64,000 nt of DNA from Cephalotus follicularis. Taxonomy: Eukaryota; Streptophyta; Magnoliopsida; Oxalidales; Cephalotaceae. This document shows positions 1 to 12,242 of the stretch, piece by piece. A program made the translations under genes and the position numbers. Each line of letters starts with the position of its first letter. Within the stretch, counting starts at the first letter, position 1. The notes below the pieces were generated by a model. That model did not search any database, was not told the origin of the DNA, and saw only the letters and a list, made by a program, of their open reading frames with translations. The DNA lies in assembly GCA_001972305.1 (NCBI GenBank), contig BDDD01002934.1:4352-68351 (forward strand), written 5' to 3'.

Positions 1-91
1 TTAGTTTGATCACAAAAACACATCCAATGATTAAACTATTAATCAATACATCATCTAAGGTATACATTTTCAATTAAGGATGATGTGGGAC

Positions 92-103
92 GCTCTGATA
101 CCA
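92..103 (-). other. Primer binding site (initiator tRNA-Met type)
   Basis: The plus strand reads GCTCTGATACCA, the reverse complement of TGGTATCAGAGC. That sequence pairs with the 3' end of plant initiator tRNA-Met and is the usual minus-strand primer site of copia and many gypsy elements. It lies one base from the LTR end at 105. Confidence 0.85.
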
Positions 104-833
104 CTGTTCGAAATGGACAAACCGGGTCCAATGTCAAAAATGGACTTAAGTGTGTAGGGTGTAGAATAAAACTTAAACATATAATCATGGCAGCGGAATA
201 ATAACCTATATAACAAAAACAAGTCCATAATGACACGTCCACAGATCACATGGATCACCACAGTATCTACTGAATTGAATTGGTGTCACCATTGCAAACA
301 ATGGTGACACACAAGCATGGCATAAAGAAGAAGGACCAAGAATTATACCAGTGGGTGTAGGCTCCTTCGTTCTTTGCCGCTACAAGCTTGAGTAGATTCC
401 CTTTGATCTTCTCCAAGCCACAGGAACAACAAGAAATCCAGCCAGCAATGATTAAGTGCTTGAACTCTCTCTTTCTCTCACTTAGCTTAGAAAAGGTAAA
501 TTGATATTGACCAATGAAGTCAATGATCAATCCACCCTGGATAAGCTCTTGCTTGGTGTATATTAAATCAAGAGAACACACAATCTGCAGAGAACTTCGA
601 GTTCTTGCCCAGCAAAAATGTCTTCACCACCCACCTATATTTTCTGCAGAAATGCTTATAACTAGCCTACAATTCTCTCTCCCAATCTCCCATTCATTTA
701 GGATCATGGCCTTCACTCCCTGGGAGTCCGAAGCCATGATTCCCACATTTCTAAAACGTGGAAAATCGAGAGACACCGGCTAAGGATGTGAGAGAAGTAG
801 TGCCCACGATTTGAGGTCATGCATAGGTTGCAC

Positions 834-985
834 GTTCTGCTCAAAGACGTCGACGCCTTCCGAAAAACGTCGACGCCTATGCAACGTGGCACTAAAGCAC
901 ATCGATACTTTCTAAAAGACATCAACGTATTTCTCAGATAAAAGCATCTACGTCTTTCTAAAAGACATCGACGCCTTTTGGCCAT
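834..985. repeat. Cluster of GTCGAC-cored palindromic words in the LTR
   Basis: Words such as ACGTCGACGCC (about 847 and 868) and variants CATCGAC, CATCAAC and CATCTAC recur at 20-30 bp spacing, separated by short TTTCTAAAAG-like linkers. The same word type occurs in the opposite-strand LTR at 4635-4752 and in unrelated elements at 12425-12800, 15538-15990, 17640-17930, 18663-18992 and 26155-26455. Confidence 0.7.
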
Positions 986-2268
986 TCAAGCATAAAGAGT
1001 CTAACTCTTTTAGAGATCTCGTGTATCCTTCGAATATTGGTTAAGCAAGATCAGACATATGTGTTTCCACAAAATATAAAATCCACACAACCGATATTTG
1101 ACACCAAGACTTAATATGTCCAACATGTTAAAGATCTAATCATTATAAGGCAGGGACCCTTTAAAATCTTGGTTAGATCGAGAGGTGTTCATAAATTACC
1201 GAAATACCCCTAGGGTTCGGTTTAGCCATTCTAAATGATTCCAGACCATTTAAATGCTCTCGGAATAATATCTAATATTATCCAGATGAAAAAATTTAAT
1301 CTAATTAATTTTCCTATAATTTATTACACACCTCATTAACCCTAGATTTTCTAAGTCGTCGGTTCACGTATACTATAATCCCTTGTCATGCTTGGTCCCG
1401 ATTGAGGTCTAGGGTAAGGATATGTGTCAACCCTAGATAATACATCAATGACTAAAATATCTGATCACTACTAGGACCTTTGGTAAAGTATCCAGAAATC
1501 TAATTTCCAATCTACCTCAACCTTGGCCAAGGATTTCATAAGTCCAAAGTATAATCAGACAACGATAGGACCGATCACCTTCGCTCAGGTGTGAAAATCC
1601 CTTATTGCGCACTCACTTATATTCCTACAGATTCGATCATACCCAAAGACCACCCGATTGACAGCCCTGCGCAAGGACTGGGTAAGGTGGAGATCAAAGC
1701 ATAACCGTCTCCATACAATATAGAGTAGTCGCTCAGGTCTAAGGATCAGACGAGTTTAAGAACTCGCTAAGTGATCATCACTTATACACAACCGCAACAA
1801 GTAGGAATCAATACTGACACGAGAATAGCGACTCTCCGAACAGTGTCTCTTACGCGGGTCCTGTTCAGTGTACACGCTCCCAGCGCGCACCCCATATTTT
1901 CTCGAGTGTCCAACACAGATGGTAGTGAGAGAATCCATCCCCCGATTCCATAAGCAGGCAACATACGCACAAGTCTATCCGGTTCACTAATGCCCACAAA
2001 GTGAACCTATGACTTGGAACTAATTTGACATAAGGAATAAGGTAACCAGTCTCACAGCCTCCATACCAGGCATCCAACCTTATGTCAGGGCATCACTAGT
2101 ATAAGTAGGTAATTAATGAACTACTTCAATTATGTTGATAAAATACAAGTGATAGAGCCATAACAAATTTAGCACACATCATATATATAAGTAACAAGAT
2201 TGTTTCATACAAGATAAGATATAATATGACAACCCATCTAATGGCTTGTCGGGTCACTATGTCTAACA

Positions 2269-3244
2269 GTTAGGTCGTTGACTCTGTCCACCTATTCTGC
2301 CGATCATTTCATTTATTGTATTGTATTGACCCGCTGACGAGTGGTACCGATTGATTGTCGATTGATGCTCCCTTGAGGCCGTAGCTCCTAACGGTATCAG
2401 TAGCTCCCTCAGTTGTAGCTCATCGAGATTGTATTGACCCAGCCATAGGCTGGAAGATCTATGAGTTCCAGACCTGATCAGTCTGGGAACCGTAGATAAA
2501 TCTCTCACCCTTTTTGAAGGACTTCCTTCCGTGGGATTGATCACTGCTAACTGATTGACATTGTATTGACACCGGTCGCATGCTCTATAGGATATTGATT
2601 GATTGATTGGGTGTTTTTACACCACCATCGAGTGTCTGCCATTGATTGATTGTTATAGATCCTATCCGTATGCTCTGTTATGGGTCATTGTCATACGGGT
2701 AGTTTGATCGCCAACTGTACACATGCATTTGCCATGTCATGCATTGATATTGTACACCGCACATTGATATTGTATAGATTGTCACCGATATTGCACATTG
2801 TACATGCATACATGTTACATGAGATTTCTGCTTAGCCAGTGTGGCTAACCCCATCCTTTGGGGTGGGGCTATGTTGTACCATGTGTGCGGTATAGGTAGG
2901 GCAGCAGGTAGCAGCGGACAAAAGGGTTGAAGACTCGTTCTGATTGCACGACTGCTTGGGTGTCGCAGAGCTGATTGTGAGTTATTGTAGTGAAGGATTG
3001 AAATGTATTGTATTGTAATACTGTATTGAAGGATTGATAATGAATTGTAAAAGACTAGTATTGTAAAGGATGTGTATTGTATTGCATTGTATGTATGGAT
3101 CAGTGTATTGTATCTTCCGCAAATGATATGTATTGCAAAGTTTTAAAATTTTCCGCATTTTTATATTGCTAGTCCCGACCATTGTATTGTGTATTGGATT
3201 GAGAGTAATGCCACGTGTCCGCCCTACGGGCCCGGGGTGTTACA
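2269..3244. repeat. Probable gypsy-type LTR piece rich in TATTG and GATTG
   Basis: The right end reads CCCGGGGTGTTACA (ends at 3244), the typical terminus of plant gypsy LTRs that start TGTAACACCCC and end GGGTGTTACA. The interior consists of low-complexity words (GATTGATTG, TATTGTATTG) and has no long open frame. The left boundary is unclear: the copia-like LTR abuts it at 2268 and may have inserted into it. No matching target duplication was identified, so both the type and the left limit are inferred. Confidence 0.4.
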
Positions 3245-3866
3245 GTACCGTTCGAACGTCCCTGACGCCAGGAGTCTGAATCTGGGCTCGCCTTACCGTG
3301 ATGGTCACTGGAGACGCCGGAACGACGCAAAATAGAGGCTGGGAGAGAGAAGCTTCGTGCACACGAACGGTGCGGTTGCCAGCGCAGTGGTGGGGCTCAA
3401 TGTGCTAGGGAGACCGAGGCGGTCCCACCGGTATCTTTGCCGACCTCAGATCGGCACTGACGCTGGCGACAAAAGGCAGAAGGCAGAGAGAGACGGGGGA
3501 GAGGAGAGAAAAAGTCGGGGAGAGAGAGAGAAAGGCAAAAATAAAATCAATTTTTGGCATTTCTCATATATATATATATAAACAAAACGGACTAAGTTTT
3601 GCCCATAATTTAACCGATACGGACAAAAATTGGATGTTTAGGATATACCACTTGGCTTATTTTCCGAAATCAGCAGGCATTTCAAAAAAAAACTTCATTT
3701 AATTTACAGAAAAGAAAATTAATTTCTTATGCAGAAAACCATCAGAATAAATCATACAAATTTATTAACGCCATGATGCATATGTTATGAAAGCCAGAAA
3801 ACATACCAACAGACACACAGATCGCCACATAGGCTCCACAGACACAGACCATACTAGGACACGGAT
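3245..3866. repeat. Possible second gypsy-type LTR, unresolved
   Basis: This stretch holds a purine-rich block of GA repeats (about 3480-3540), a TA microsatellite (about 3567-3581), and an AT-rich right half that ends ACACGGATGTCACA near 3866. That end resembles a degenerate GGGTGTTACA LTR terminus. The short open frame at 3357-3581 has no recognisable domain. I cannot resolve what element this is. Confidence 0.3.
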
Positions 3867-5550
3867 GTCACATTTAATCTCCACCTTACCCAGTTCTTAC
3901 GCAAGGCTGGCAATCGGGTAGTCTTTGGGTATGATCGAATCTATAAGAATATGAGCGAGTGCGCAATAAGGAACTGTCACACCTACGCGAAGGTGATTGG
4001 CCCTATTATGGTCTTATTGTACTTTGAACTTATGAAATCCTTGGCCAAGGCCGAGGTGGACTAGAAATTAGATTTCCAGAAAGTCTACCAAAGGTCCTAG
4101 TAATGATCAGATATTTTAGGTATTGAGGTACTATTTAGGGTTGACACGTATCTTTACCCCCTAGATCTCAATCGGGACCAAGTATGATAAATGATTATAG
4201 TACACGCTAACCGATGACTTAGAAAGTCTTGCGTTATGGAAGTGTGTGATAAATTATGGAAAATTAATTAGATTAATTTTTCATCTGAATAATATTGGAT
4301 ATTATTCCAGGAGCATTTTAAATAGGTTTGTGACTATTTAGAATGGCTTAACCGGACCCTAGGGGTATTTCAGTAAATTTATGAACACCACCGACTCTAA
4401 CCGATATTTTAAAGAGTCCCTGTCCGATAATGATTTCTTCATAAATATGTTGGACATATTTAAGTCTCGGTGAAAATTATAAAATCAAATATCGGTTAGG
4501 TGGATTTTGCAAATTGTGGAGACACATTTGTTTGATCTTATTCAATCAATATTTGAAAGGATATGTGGCATCACTAAAATGAGTAGAACTCATTTAAATA
4601 AGAGTAAGACTCAAAATGTTTGTCCAGCCTTCTACGTGTTAATGCCTTTTGGAAAAGTGTCGACGCTTAAACCACGCCTAAGCGTCAATGCCTTTTGGTA
4701 AGCAGTCAACGCTTAACTCATATAAGCGTCAACGCTTTTGAATAGCGTTGACATTTAGAGCGGTAACCTGGGTGCCCTACACGGACACATCATAAGTGCA
4801 CATTTTCTCTCTCCCACTCCCAGCGATTTCCACGTCTTAGAAAGTGGAAGGGAGCACGTCGGGATCATGCATACATGCTTCCTTAGAGGTAGCACCATGA
4901 TCCAACATGCGTGCAAGAGTGGGGTAGAGGGAACAAACAAAGAGAGAGAGAAACGGGGTTGGCATCAAAACGGGTTTTGGAACCTGGTGGTGGGGGTGAT
5001 AGGCAATACACTGCTGGGCTAGTTCTGAGCACACTTAGAGTGATATCCCTTCTCTGATAAGTTCACCAAGCTAGAAGCTAACCTAGGGTGGATTGTTATT
5101 GGCATCTCTTGTCAACATCAATGCATCCTTTGTGAGCAAAATTAGAGAGAGAGAAAGAGAGAGTGAAAACACATGCCATTATTCTTGGTTGTTGGTTGCT
5201 GCTTTTTTCAACCAGACGCTTGGATCAAAAGAGCTTCGACTTAGAGGAGAAGCAGAAAGCTTTGGAAACACAGAGGGTGTCTTCCCAAGCGTGTACCGGC
5301 AAAGAACAGAAGAGCCATCACCATACGGTATGAACTCCATGTCCTCTAATATAAATTGCTATGATTGTATATCACTTATGCATGCTTGAGTGATGCCATT
5401 TCAATTATGCTTATGTTGTGGTGATCCTCGTGACTTGTTCTTGCTGAATTGGACCTGTATGTTGGTGTTAAAAGCTTATACTTCCGTAGCATGTTTGTTA
5501 GAAATTTTTTTTTTGCACTTCTAACACCCTTTGGTCCAAATTCGGCTCCA
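3867..5550 (+). mobile_element. Truncated copia-like LTR, inverted relative to 105-2268
   Basis: From 3867 the plus strand matches the reverse complement of about 1700 down to 105. Shared blocks include CTCCACCTTACCCAG, TCTTTGGGTATGATCGAATC, CCTTGGCCAAGG and CGGCAAAGAAC. The LTR start (the part equivalent to 1700-2268) is missing, and no primer site follows the end near 5550, so this is a truncated solo or 3' LTR. It is clearly diverged from the first copy in its last 800 bp. A Tat fragment begins about 25 bp downstream. Confidence 0.65.
4635..4752. repeat. GTCGAC/GTCAAC word cluster in the inverted LTR
   Basis: GTGTCGACGCTT, GCGTCAATGCC, CAGTCAACGCTT, GCGTCAACGCTTTTG and GCGTTGAC follow one another at about 25-bp spacing. 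GTCAAC and GTTGAC are what GTCGAC becomes after loss of a methylated CpG on one strand or the other. Confidence 0.65.
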
Positions 5551-5573
5551 GGGATGTTCTATCATTTCCAACA

Positions 5574-7662
5574 TAAGATGTTCTGTCGTACGGGACTTCC
5601 CATACCACTATTCACTATTACGATTATGAGGCATTTCCAAATTCATCCTTCACTGCTTCAGGCGCAATCATGGCCCTTCCTCATTAGTTTCTTGGTGAAG
5701 TGTTTGGAAACAGGGGTGACCACGACAGTGGGGCTATTCAAGGAGTTCCATTCCCTCAATGCTTCTCCTGGCAAGCGTGGCTATTATTTCAAATCACGCG
5801 TTGGTCAGACCAAGAAGCTGTTGGTGGACCCTACAAAGTCTGTCAAAGGCTGGAAGGGAAGATACTTCCTTGTTAGGAATCTCCACGGCTTCACTCCCTG
5901 CCCATGGTGTGATTCGTTGGATACCCAACGCCTCAATCAGAGGATAATTTTGTCCATAGTTGAGAAGGTGGATTTGGTGAAGCTCTCTGCACTAGAGCCA
6001 GAGGAGGTGAATTCCACCATATGGGAGGATCGTCTACGCCGTGCGGGGCTGAGCATGTTCGCTGGTCGGCGAGATATCTTGGATGATGAAGAAGAGATCC
6101 CCGTGGGGATAGAGAGAGAGGGGATTTAAAATAGCCGAGAAGAACCCATAACCTCGCCTATTACTGAGGGGGAAAGCTTTATTAAGCCTTCGTCACCTCC
6201 TCTGCAACTAAAGTCTTCATTTCTTAGTTCGATCTTTGTTTTTTGCCATACTTTTTTACTGTACCCTTATGGTTCTTTGCAGCAATGGCTTCTTGGCAAC
6301 CCACTATTGATGTTTTGAGAGCTTCCAGGGAGAAAGTGAGAGCTGCTGCCTAGGAGGAAAGGTGGAGAGCTCTGGAGAAAGTCATTGCAGCGATAGAGAA
6401 TAGAGCAGCAAAGGAGGTTGCTACTGAGGCTGAAGCTTCTAGGGTAAGGCTTTCCCATGGCAAGTGAATTTCTGAGGACCAACCACCCCTTCCATCCAAG
6501 AAGCAGAAGAAGAGAAGAAGAGATGGGGAAGGCTCTTCTCAAGGGGGGTGCTCCCTAGGTGAGTCCTCGAGACCTTATTCACCTTGATGTGCCAGTGGAT
6601 GTTAGCCGACTAAAGAAGGAACTTGAAACACTCGAAAACTCGAGCGTTAGCTAGAAAACACCCAGAGCAGTGATTGAGCTCGGCAAGTTGTGCCTTCTCC
6701 CTGCCGAGGTGGATTCAAGGAAAGGTTGGACTGTCAGCCAACTTTGGACCCACTATCTCCAGAGTAACATTAGGGTATGTAATTTCCTCTCATTTTTGTT
6801 TTTAGGTGAACTTTATATTCTTCCTTTAACTTTGGGCTTTCTCTTTCAGGCTCTGAATGATGCCTACATATTGCTGGGGAGCACCAAGGATGACGGTGAG
6901 CTTATCGACCAGATTCATACTGAAGTTGTGGAGCTCAAGAAGTCAGCTGACAGTGCTCGCTACCAGCTGTAGGAAGTTCTTGGGGCCTAAGAGTCCGTTA
7001 TGGAGGGGAAGAGGCAGGCTTTAGAAGCTTTGGCCAAGGAGACAAGGGAGAGAGATATTGTTGTTCACTATAACATGAAGCTTCATGATCGGTTGAAGAC
7101 TACGGAAGATAGGCTCTCGAGGATCCAGGAGACGGAGGATGCACGGACTCAAACGCTGGTGGAAAAGACCCTTAAGAAATTAAAAAGTTTGGCTGAGTTC
7201 CAAGGTGCTCTGACCAAAGTAGTGGAAGAATTTAAAACTTCATCTGAGTTCCAAGATGCTCTAACCAAATTCATGGATGACTTTAGGGCTTTCAAAGATT
7301 TTCAGGATGAAGTCCTAAAGGAATCTGTAACACTTTACCACAGAGGGTTTTATACCTGCCGCAAATTGATCGCTTATCATCCGGAGGCTCCTCTGGATTC
7401 TATCATTTGTGATCCGTCAGTGACTGAGTTAAACTTTTTTCCTGAAGGGGTTCATGCAGAAGAAGAAAAATCTCTTCACGCCTTTGAGGAGAAAGAACAT
7501 CGTGCTCAGGAATCTGAAGAATCACCAAGGGTAGAGCTCTCAGGAGCGATGGTCCCTTACACTGATCCTGCCGCGGATCCTGACTTTTATCCTTTTCCTG
7601 AGGACTCTCAAGTGCCTACTTCTCCTCCTGTATATAATATCCCTTCAGAGGACGATGCTTAG
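5574..7662 (+). pseudogene. Tat antisense extra gene (putative gypsy-type transposon domain), broken
   Basis: The first exon (5574-about 6200) encodes the conserved block around LLQAQSWPFLISFLVKCLE and SPGKRGYYFK, typical of the plant family called putative gypsy type transposon (Transposase_28). A second exon opens at 6284 after TTCTTTGCAG. A GTATGT...TTTCAG intron lies at about 6775-6849, and the last exon is a charged coiled-coil region ending at 7662. The start is lost, because homology to the copy at 30969-33269 begins only at 5574. In-frame stops and frameshifts (for example near 6129, 6351, 6970 and 6989) break it. Transcription would oppose the retrotransposon's own transcript. The protein's function is unknown; a structural or regulatory role is only a guess. 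Confidence 0.75.
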
Positions 7663-8614
7663 GCTAGAATTTTTTCTCTCTTGCCTTGTACTTTTTTGCA
7701 ATGTAACTTTCTCTTTTTTGAGCAATAGAACTTTGACTTTTTTTTCCTCATCTAAGCATGTACAATTCCCTTAGGAAAATTTAGGTAGTTTAACTTATTT
7801 GTAGACTTTTTTTGTTGTGGTCTGATATTTTTTCAGACTGGGTTGACTAAGCTTTTTAGCCCGCGTAGGGCACTCTATATCAAAGTGCTTAGCCAATGAG
7901 ACTTCGTCTTTGCGAGTTCTTAAGTGTTCGCGGACCAAGTTTTAGGTATGGTCTGACAAGTTCTTATGGATTTGTAAACCAGGATCTCGTGAGGTCCAAT
8001 ATTTTTTCTGAACAGGTCGTCTGGGATTGCAGCCCTCGTGGGGACACTTGTATTAAAGTGCTCAGTCCAACGAACTTGATCGTTGCGAGTTCTTATGGTT
8101 TTGCCTCTCAAGACACGATATTTGCCTAGTCTTGCAGGTTTTTATGGCTTTGTCGACCAGGGTTTGCTCTATTGGGAGTCTTTACTTATTGCTTCCTTAT
8201 AAGTCTTTTAGCTAAGCTTGTATTAAAGCTTTAGGTGCTCCTCTGATGGGAGTCTTAAGTGCTCCTCTGATAGGAGTCTTCTCGGATTTGTGACTTTAGT
8301 CTGTTCGAGACTTTACTCTATTTAGACTATTGGTTTGGTCGAGACCGTGATAGCTCTGGACCTGTATTAAGGCATGCTCTGACCTTAACCCGCTTGAGAT
8401 CTTGGTCTGCTTTGATTGCTCTCTTGAGAGCATGGTCTGAGAAGTTTTTTGAATGAGGGAACTAGTAGGAGGCTGTTCAGAGGTTTAAGAACGTTAACAT
8501 TGGATCTCCTGTCCCTTACAAACTCGGAACTATAATCTTGGAACTACTCTTTTTGAAGAAAAAAAGTCTTTGTATTGATATTGACACTCTTGAGCGTATG
8601 TACATTTACAATCC
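7663..8614. repeat. Tat spacer between integrase and antisense gene, with conserved stem-loops
   Basis: This is non-coding sequence between two convergent 3' ends. It contains degenerate tandem units, each with a small stem-loop: CACTTGTATTAAAGTG in 8041-8098 and a related CACTCTATATCAAAGTG unit near 7870. It also contains paired words CTCCTCTGATGGGAG and CTCCTCTGATAGGAG (about 8238-8278). The 8041-8098 unit is nearly the same in the otherwise diverged Tat element at 45340-45397. The short open frames here are not credible genes. Confidence 0.6.
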
Positions 8615-9710
8615 TCATTGGTAATACTTTCTTAGATAATCTGCATTTCAAGCCTTAAAAATCTCCCTGTCCCACAGAGTTTCAAGTTTGAATGTTCCAG
8701 GTTGGAGCACTCTTTTCACCTTGTAGGGCCTCCCCCAATTAGGAGCTAACTTTCCTCTAGTGCCAGTAGGATCAGCGATTACGTCATTGCGGAGGACTAG
8801 GTCTCCCTCCCTTAGTGGTCTGGGGTTTACCTTTTTGTTGTAATAACGGCTCACCCTCTGTTGATAAGCTACTACTCTGATTGTTGCTTTATCTTTTAGC
8901 TCTTCTACTAAGTCTAGGAGGTTCCTTAAACCTTATTCGTTATTAGCTTCATTGAAATGCACTACTCTAGAAGAGTGCACTCCAATCTCCATCGGTATCA
9001 TGGCTTATGATCCGAAGCAAAGGTTGAATGGGGACTCTCCAGTTGTGGTTTGAGGAATGGTTCTATAAGCCCACAACACACTGGGGAGCTCTTCTGCCCA
9101 CCTCCCTTTGCTAGCTTTGAGGCGCTTCTTCAACCCCAAGATGATTTCTCTGTTGATTACATCTTCCTGGCCGGTTCTCTGAGGGTAGGCTACGAAGGAA
9201 AGCCTATGTTCAATCTTCCACTCTTTGCAAAAATCACGAAAAGCTTGGCTGTCAAATTGTTTCCCATTATATGAGACAATTACTCTAGGGACCCCAAATC
9301 TACAAATTATTGACTTCCATATGAAGCTTTTCCTATTCCTCTCTGTTATCGTGACTAGGGGCTCAGCTTCTACCCATTTGGTGAAGTAGTCCACTATCAC
9401 GATTAGGAACTTTCTCTGCCCTAACGCAACAGGTAGTGGTCCGACAAAGTCCATTCCTCATTGGGAAAAGGGCCAAGTGGCGGTGATAGATGTCAAAGGA
9501 TCTGATGGTCCTTTGCATATGTTGGCATTCCTCTGACATTTATCACATTTTCTCATAAAGTCGATGGCATCTAGATGCATGGTTGGCCAAAAATAGCCTT
9601 GCCTCAACAATTTGTTAGATAAGGTCCTGCCCCATGTGTGATTTCCATATACACCTTCAGGGACCTCCCTGAGAGATTTGCCTTGCCTATGCCTCAACAA
9701 TGCAGATGAG
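8615..9710 (-). pseudogene. Tat gypsy integrase, 5' truncated and frameshifted
   Basis: Minus-strand frames give an H2C2 zinc finger (KCDKCQRNANICKGPS) at 9458-9700, the core domain (VDYFTKWVEAEP; VSYNGKQFDSQAF in place of SDNG) at 9005-9454, and the C-terminal part (RYYNKKVNPRPLREGDLVLR) at 8648-8854. The frame ends at a stop equivalent to 8615. The second catalytic Asp is replaced in SYNGK, and the core Glu region reads RTGQEDVINREI. Several frame breaks separate the pieces, so no active integrase can be made. The upstream polyprotein is absent. Confidence 0.85.
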
Positions 9711-10600
9711 GGAGGTATCCAGAGGTGGAGAGGGTTGCTTATACTCTGATTATTGCGAAGAGAATGCTAAGGCTATATTTTCAAGCCCACACTATCAAAG
9801 TTCTAACCGACAAGCCACTTAGACAAGTGCTGGCAAAGCCAAACATGTCAGACAGACTAGTCAAGTGGTCTGTTGAATTTGACGAATATGACGTAAAGTA
9901 TGAAGCCATACCAGTAATAAAGTCAAAGGTCTTGACAGATTTTATAGGAGAAAATATACTTACGGAGGGTATGGAAGAAGACTCCTCTGAAAATGAGAAA
10001 GGGTTATGGAAACTGTCAGTTGATGGCTCATCCTGCGTCTCCAAAAGTGGAGTTGGATTGGTGCTGACCAGTCCAGATGGGTGGATTTTGGAGTATGTTT
10101 TGAGATTTGGGTTCAAAGCGACAAACAATGAAGCGGAATGGGAAGCTCTAATTACTGGATTGACAATTGCAAAGCACCTAGAGGTTCAAAAAATAGAAGT
10201 CTCTAGATATTCTCAGCTGGCGGTTGGTTTAGCGACAAAAGAGCATGAAGCCAAAGAAGTGTCCATGGACAAATACTTAGCCCTTGTTCAGAATTTGAAG
10301 TCCGTTTTCCAAGTCTTCCAGGTGTTGAAAATTCCCAAAGTAGAGATTGCCAGAGCAAACAAGTTGTCAAAACTAGCTACAACGGGGGAATTGGAGAAAA
10401 ATCAGACCATACTAGTAGACTATCTGGACAGGCCTACCATCTCCGGGGTGGATGTGATGGATATTGATGTACCACAATAGCCGAATTGGATGACTCCAAT
10501 CATTGCTTGGCTAAGAGATGGAATTTTGCCAGAGGATCCAGGGGAGGCTAGAAGGTTGGTATACGGTCTAACCGCTACCAATTCAGAGAAGGGATTCTCT
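9711..10600 (+). pseudogene. Tat polyprotein: end of RT and tandem RNase H domains
   Basis: The frame opens inside the retrotransposon-type RNase H (RYPEVERVAYTLI, KVLTDKPLRQVLAKP). It continues into a second, RNase HI-like domain with SVDGSSCVSKSG, NNEAEWEALITGL and a decayed SRYSQLAVGL where SDSQL is expected. Two successive RNase H domains are a hallmark of the Tat lineage. The frame meets a stop at 10478-10480 but then reads on through MTPIIAWLRDGILPEDPGE into the integrase linker. RT itself is missing upstream. Confidence 0.8.
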
Positions 10601-10869
10601 ACAAAAGGTCAATTTCTTTCCCCTTGTTGAGATGTCAGACACCCTCAGAGGCCGACTACGCTCTCAGGGAGGTCCATGAAGGTGTATGTGGAAATCAAAC
10701 AGGGGACAAGACGTTTTCCAGTAAATTGTTGAGGCAAGGTTATTTCTGGCCAACCATGCATCAAGATGCCATTGATTTTATGAGAAAATGTGATAAATGT
10801 CAAAGGAATTCCAACATATGCAGAAGACCATCAGAGCCATTAACATCTATCACCACCCCTTGGCCCTTT
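10601..10869 (+). pseudogene. Tat integrase, N-terminal zinc-finger part
   Basis: The segment encodes an integrase H2C2 zinc finger (EVHEGVCGN, HQDAIDFMRKCDKCQRNSN) and stops in the codons for PWPF, where the copia element has inserted. The reading frame resumes at 29197 with AQWGMDFV on the far side of the copia element. A frameshift near 10620-10640 separates it from the RNase H frame. Confidence 0.85.
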
Positions 10870-12232
10870 TGTTAGAGATGAAGTGTTGCGAGCCAGTGTC
10901 GAGCTTGTATTTACTTTATCTTGTATAAACGATTTATAAATTCAATAAAGATGTTTATGTTTTATCAATGGCTATGAGTTCGTTTCATTAATACATACTT
11001 TATTAATTGTAAATGAATGTCCTGGAATAAAGTTAGAGAACCAAGTTCATGATGAGATCATGATGTGAGAGTTGGAATCTCGGTGTACTTTATTTTGAAT
11101 CTTCATGGTCATAGGATTGACACTCAGGGCATGATCAATCCGGATACACCAAAACGTACTGTCAGATCGGTAAGTAGAGTGTGACTGATCTCACACTCAC
11201 TCGCATGGATGATACCATGACAACTACATGGGTGCTGGTGACTATTGATAGAATATCTGTATAGAGTTTTACTTACATGTCAGACAGAATTCTAGTTTTA
11301 CAGCAGTGCATGTGGTCCTTGGACATGAGCCGTCACTGGATGTCTTGTGCATAGGGTGCTGTGTTTTGACGATGCTTAAATACATATTCTATGAAGTGTA
11401 TACATGCATTAGTTGGACATAGTACGCTTATGTATGGAGGCATATGAACTAGCAACAATGAATCCATTGCTTCTAGTAAAAGAAGATTATGCTCATGATG
11501 ATTTCGGTAGCGATTAAACGCCTGGCCAGGCTAGCTACGATATTAAGAGTGTGATATCATTGGTTGAATATTATAGGGGCACCTCTAATATTATTAAGGC
11601 TAATGAAAGATAGTCACGAGGCTAAAAATTAAATTATTGGGGTCTGACATAATCCGTACCCTAGATTTAATTAGAGCATTGTCAATGGACGGACTATACG
11701 TGTATGTACCTGTAAATAGTGGTTCACAAATGATTCATATTACCTGGGGGTCGTTATGTATTGCTAGATGTCGATGTCGACCATTAGGATGTCCGAGATT
11801 AAATTAATAAATTAATTTTGAAATAAAAAGAATTAAAAGAGTTTTAATTCAATATATTCAAGAGAATATTTTTTATGAGATAATAAATATTTAATTAGAT
11901 AAATTGTGAGCGTCACAATTTAATCCTACGGCCAGCTTAATAGTGAACCTGTAGGGTCACACACAATGCAGGCAGATATTTCCAACACGTGATGAGAGAA
12001 AAATAATTGGGATGTTATTTCCTAATTATATTTAATGAGATTAAATATATAAATATATGTAATGAGATTATATATATATATATAATGAGATTAATTATCC
12101 TTAATGAGATTAAGGAAAGTAGAAGTCAAAAAGGAGAGAAAGACTATCTAAGGAAGAATCATAAATGCATTAGGAAACCCTAAGCATGGTAGGATAAGAG
12201 TTTGTGTTCTAATATGATTGTCTAGCAGCAAG

Positions 12233-12242
12233 TATATATAAA
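12233..12242 (+). promoter_or_regulatory. Copia LTR TATA box
   Basis: TATATATAAA follows CAGCAAG; the same site in the LTR fragment at 52248-52256 reads TATATATAG. The 3' LTR has lost this segment in a deletion of about 195 bp at 28767. It is the only strong TATA-like sequence in the LTR, so I infer that it drives the genomic transcript. Confidence 0.65.

Larger units (their letters stand above)
1..2268 (-). mobile_element. Copia-like retrotransposon, 5' LTR and start of leader
   Basis: Read on the minus strand, an LTR starts TGTTAGACATAG at 2268 and ends CGAACA at 105, giving about 2,164 bp with TG...CA ends. One base further lies a primer binding site at 103-92, so this is the 5' LTR and the body of the element lies beyond the left edge of the window. 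Bases 1-91 are untranslated leader. The candidate target duplication next to the LTR start is GTTAG (2269-2273), but its partner is outside the window. A related LTR in the opposite orientation is at 3867-5550. Short open frames inside it look like chance. The copia assignment is inferred from the primer site and LTR style, not from protein. Confidence 0.75.
5574..9710 (-). mobile_element. Tat-type Ty3/gypsy fragment, minus strand
   Basis: On the minus strand the fragment runs integrase (9710 to 8615), a spacer (8614 to 7663), then an extra gene on the opposite, plus strand (5574 to 7662). This is the order expected between pol and the 3' LTR of a Tat-lineage gypsy element. It lacks LTRs and everything upstream of the integrase. 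The left end is cut near 5574, and the right end stops at about 9710, where a plus-strand copy of the same family starts. Every part has a close counterpart in the plus-strand element at 29197-33269. Confidence 0.8.

Noticed and set aside
3357-3581. A small Arg/Glu-rich frame as a possible host gene
   Set aside because: Lies in GA-rich repeat sequence between LTR pieces, with no domain or exon structure.
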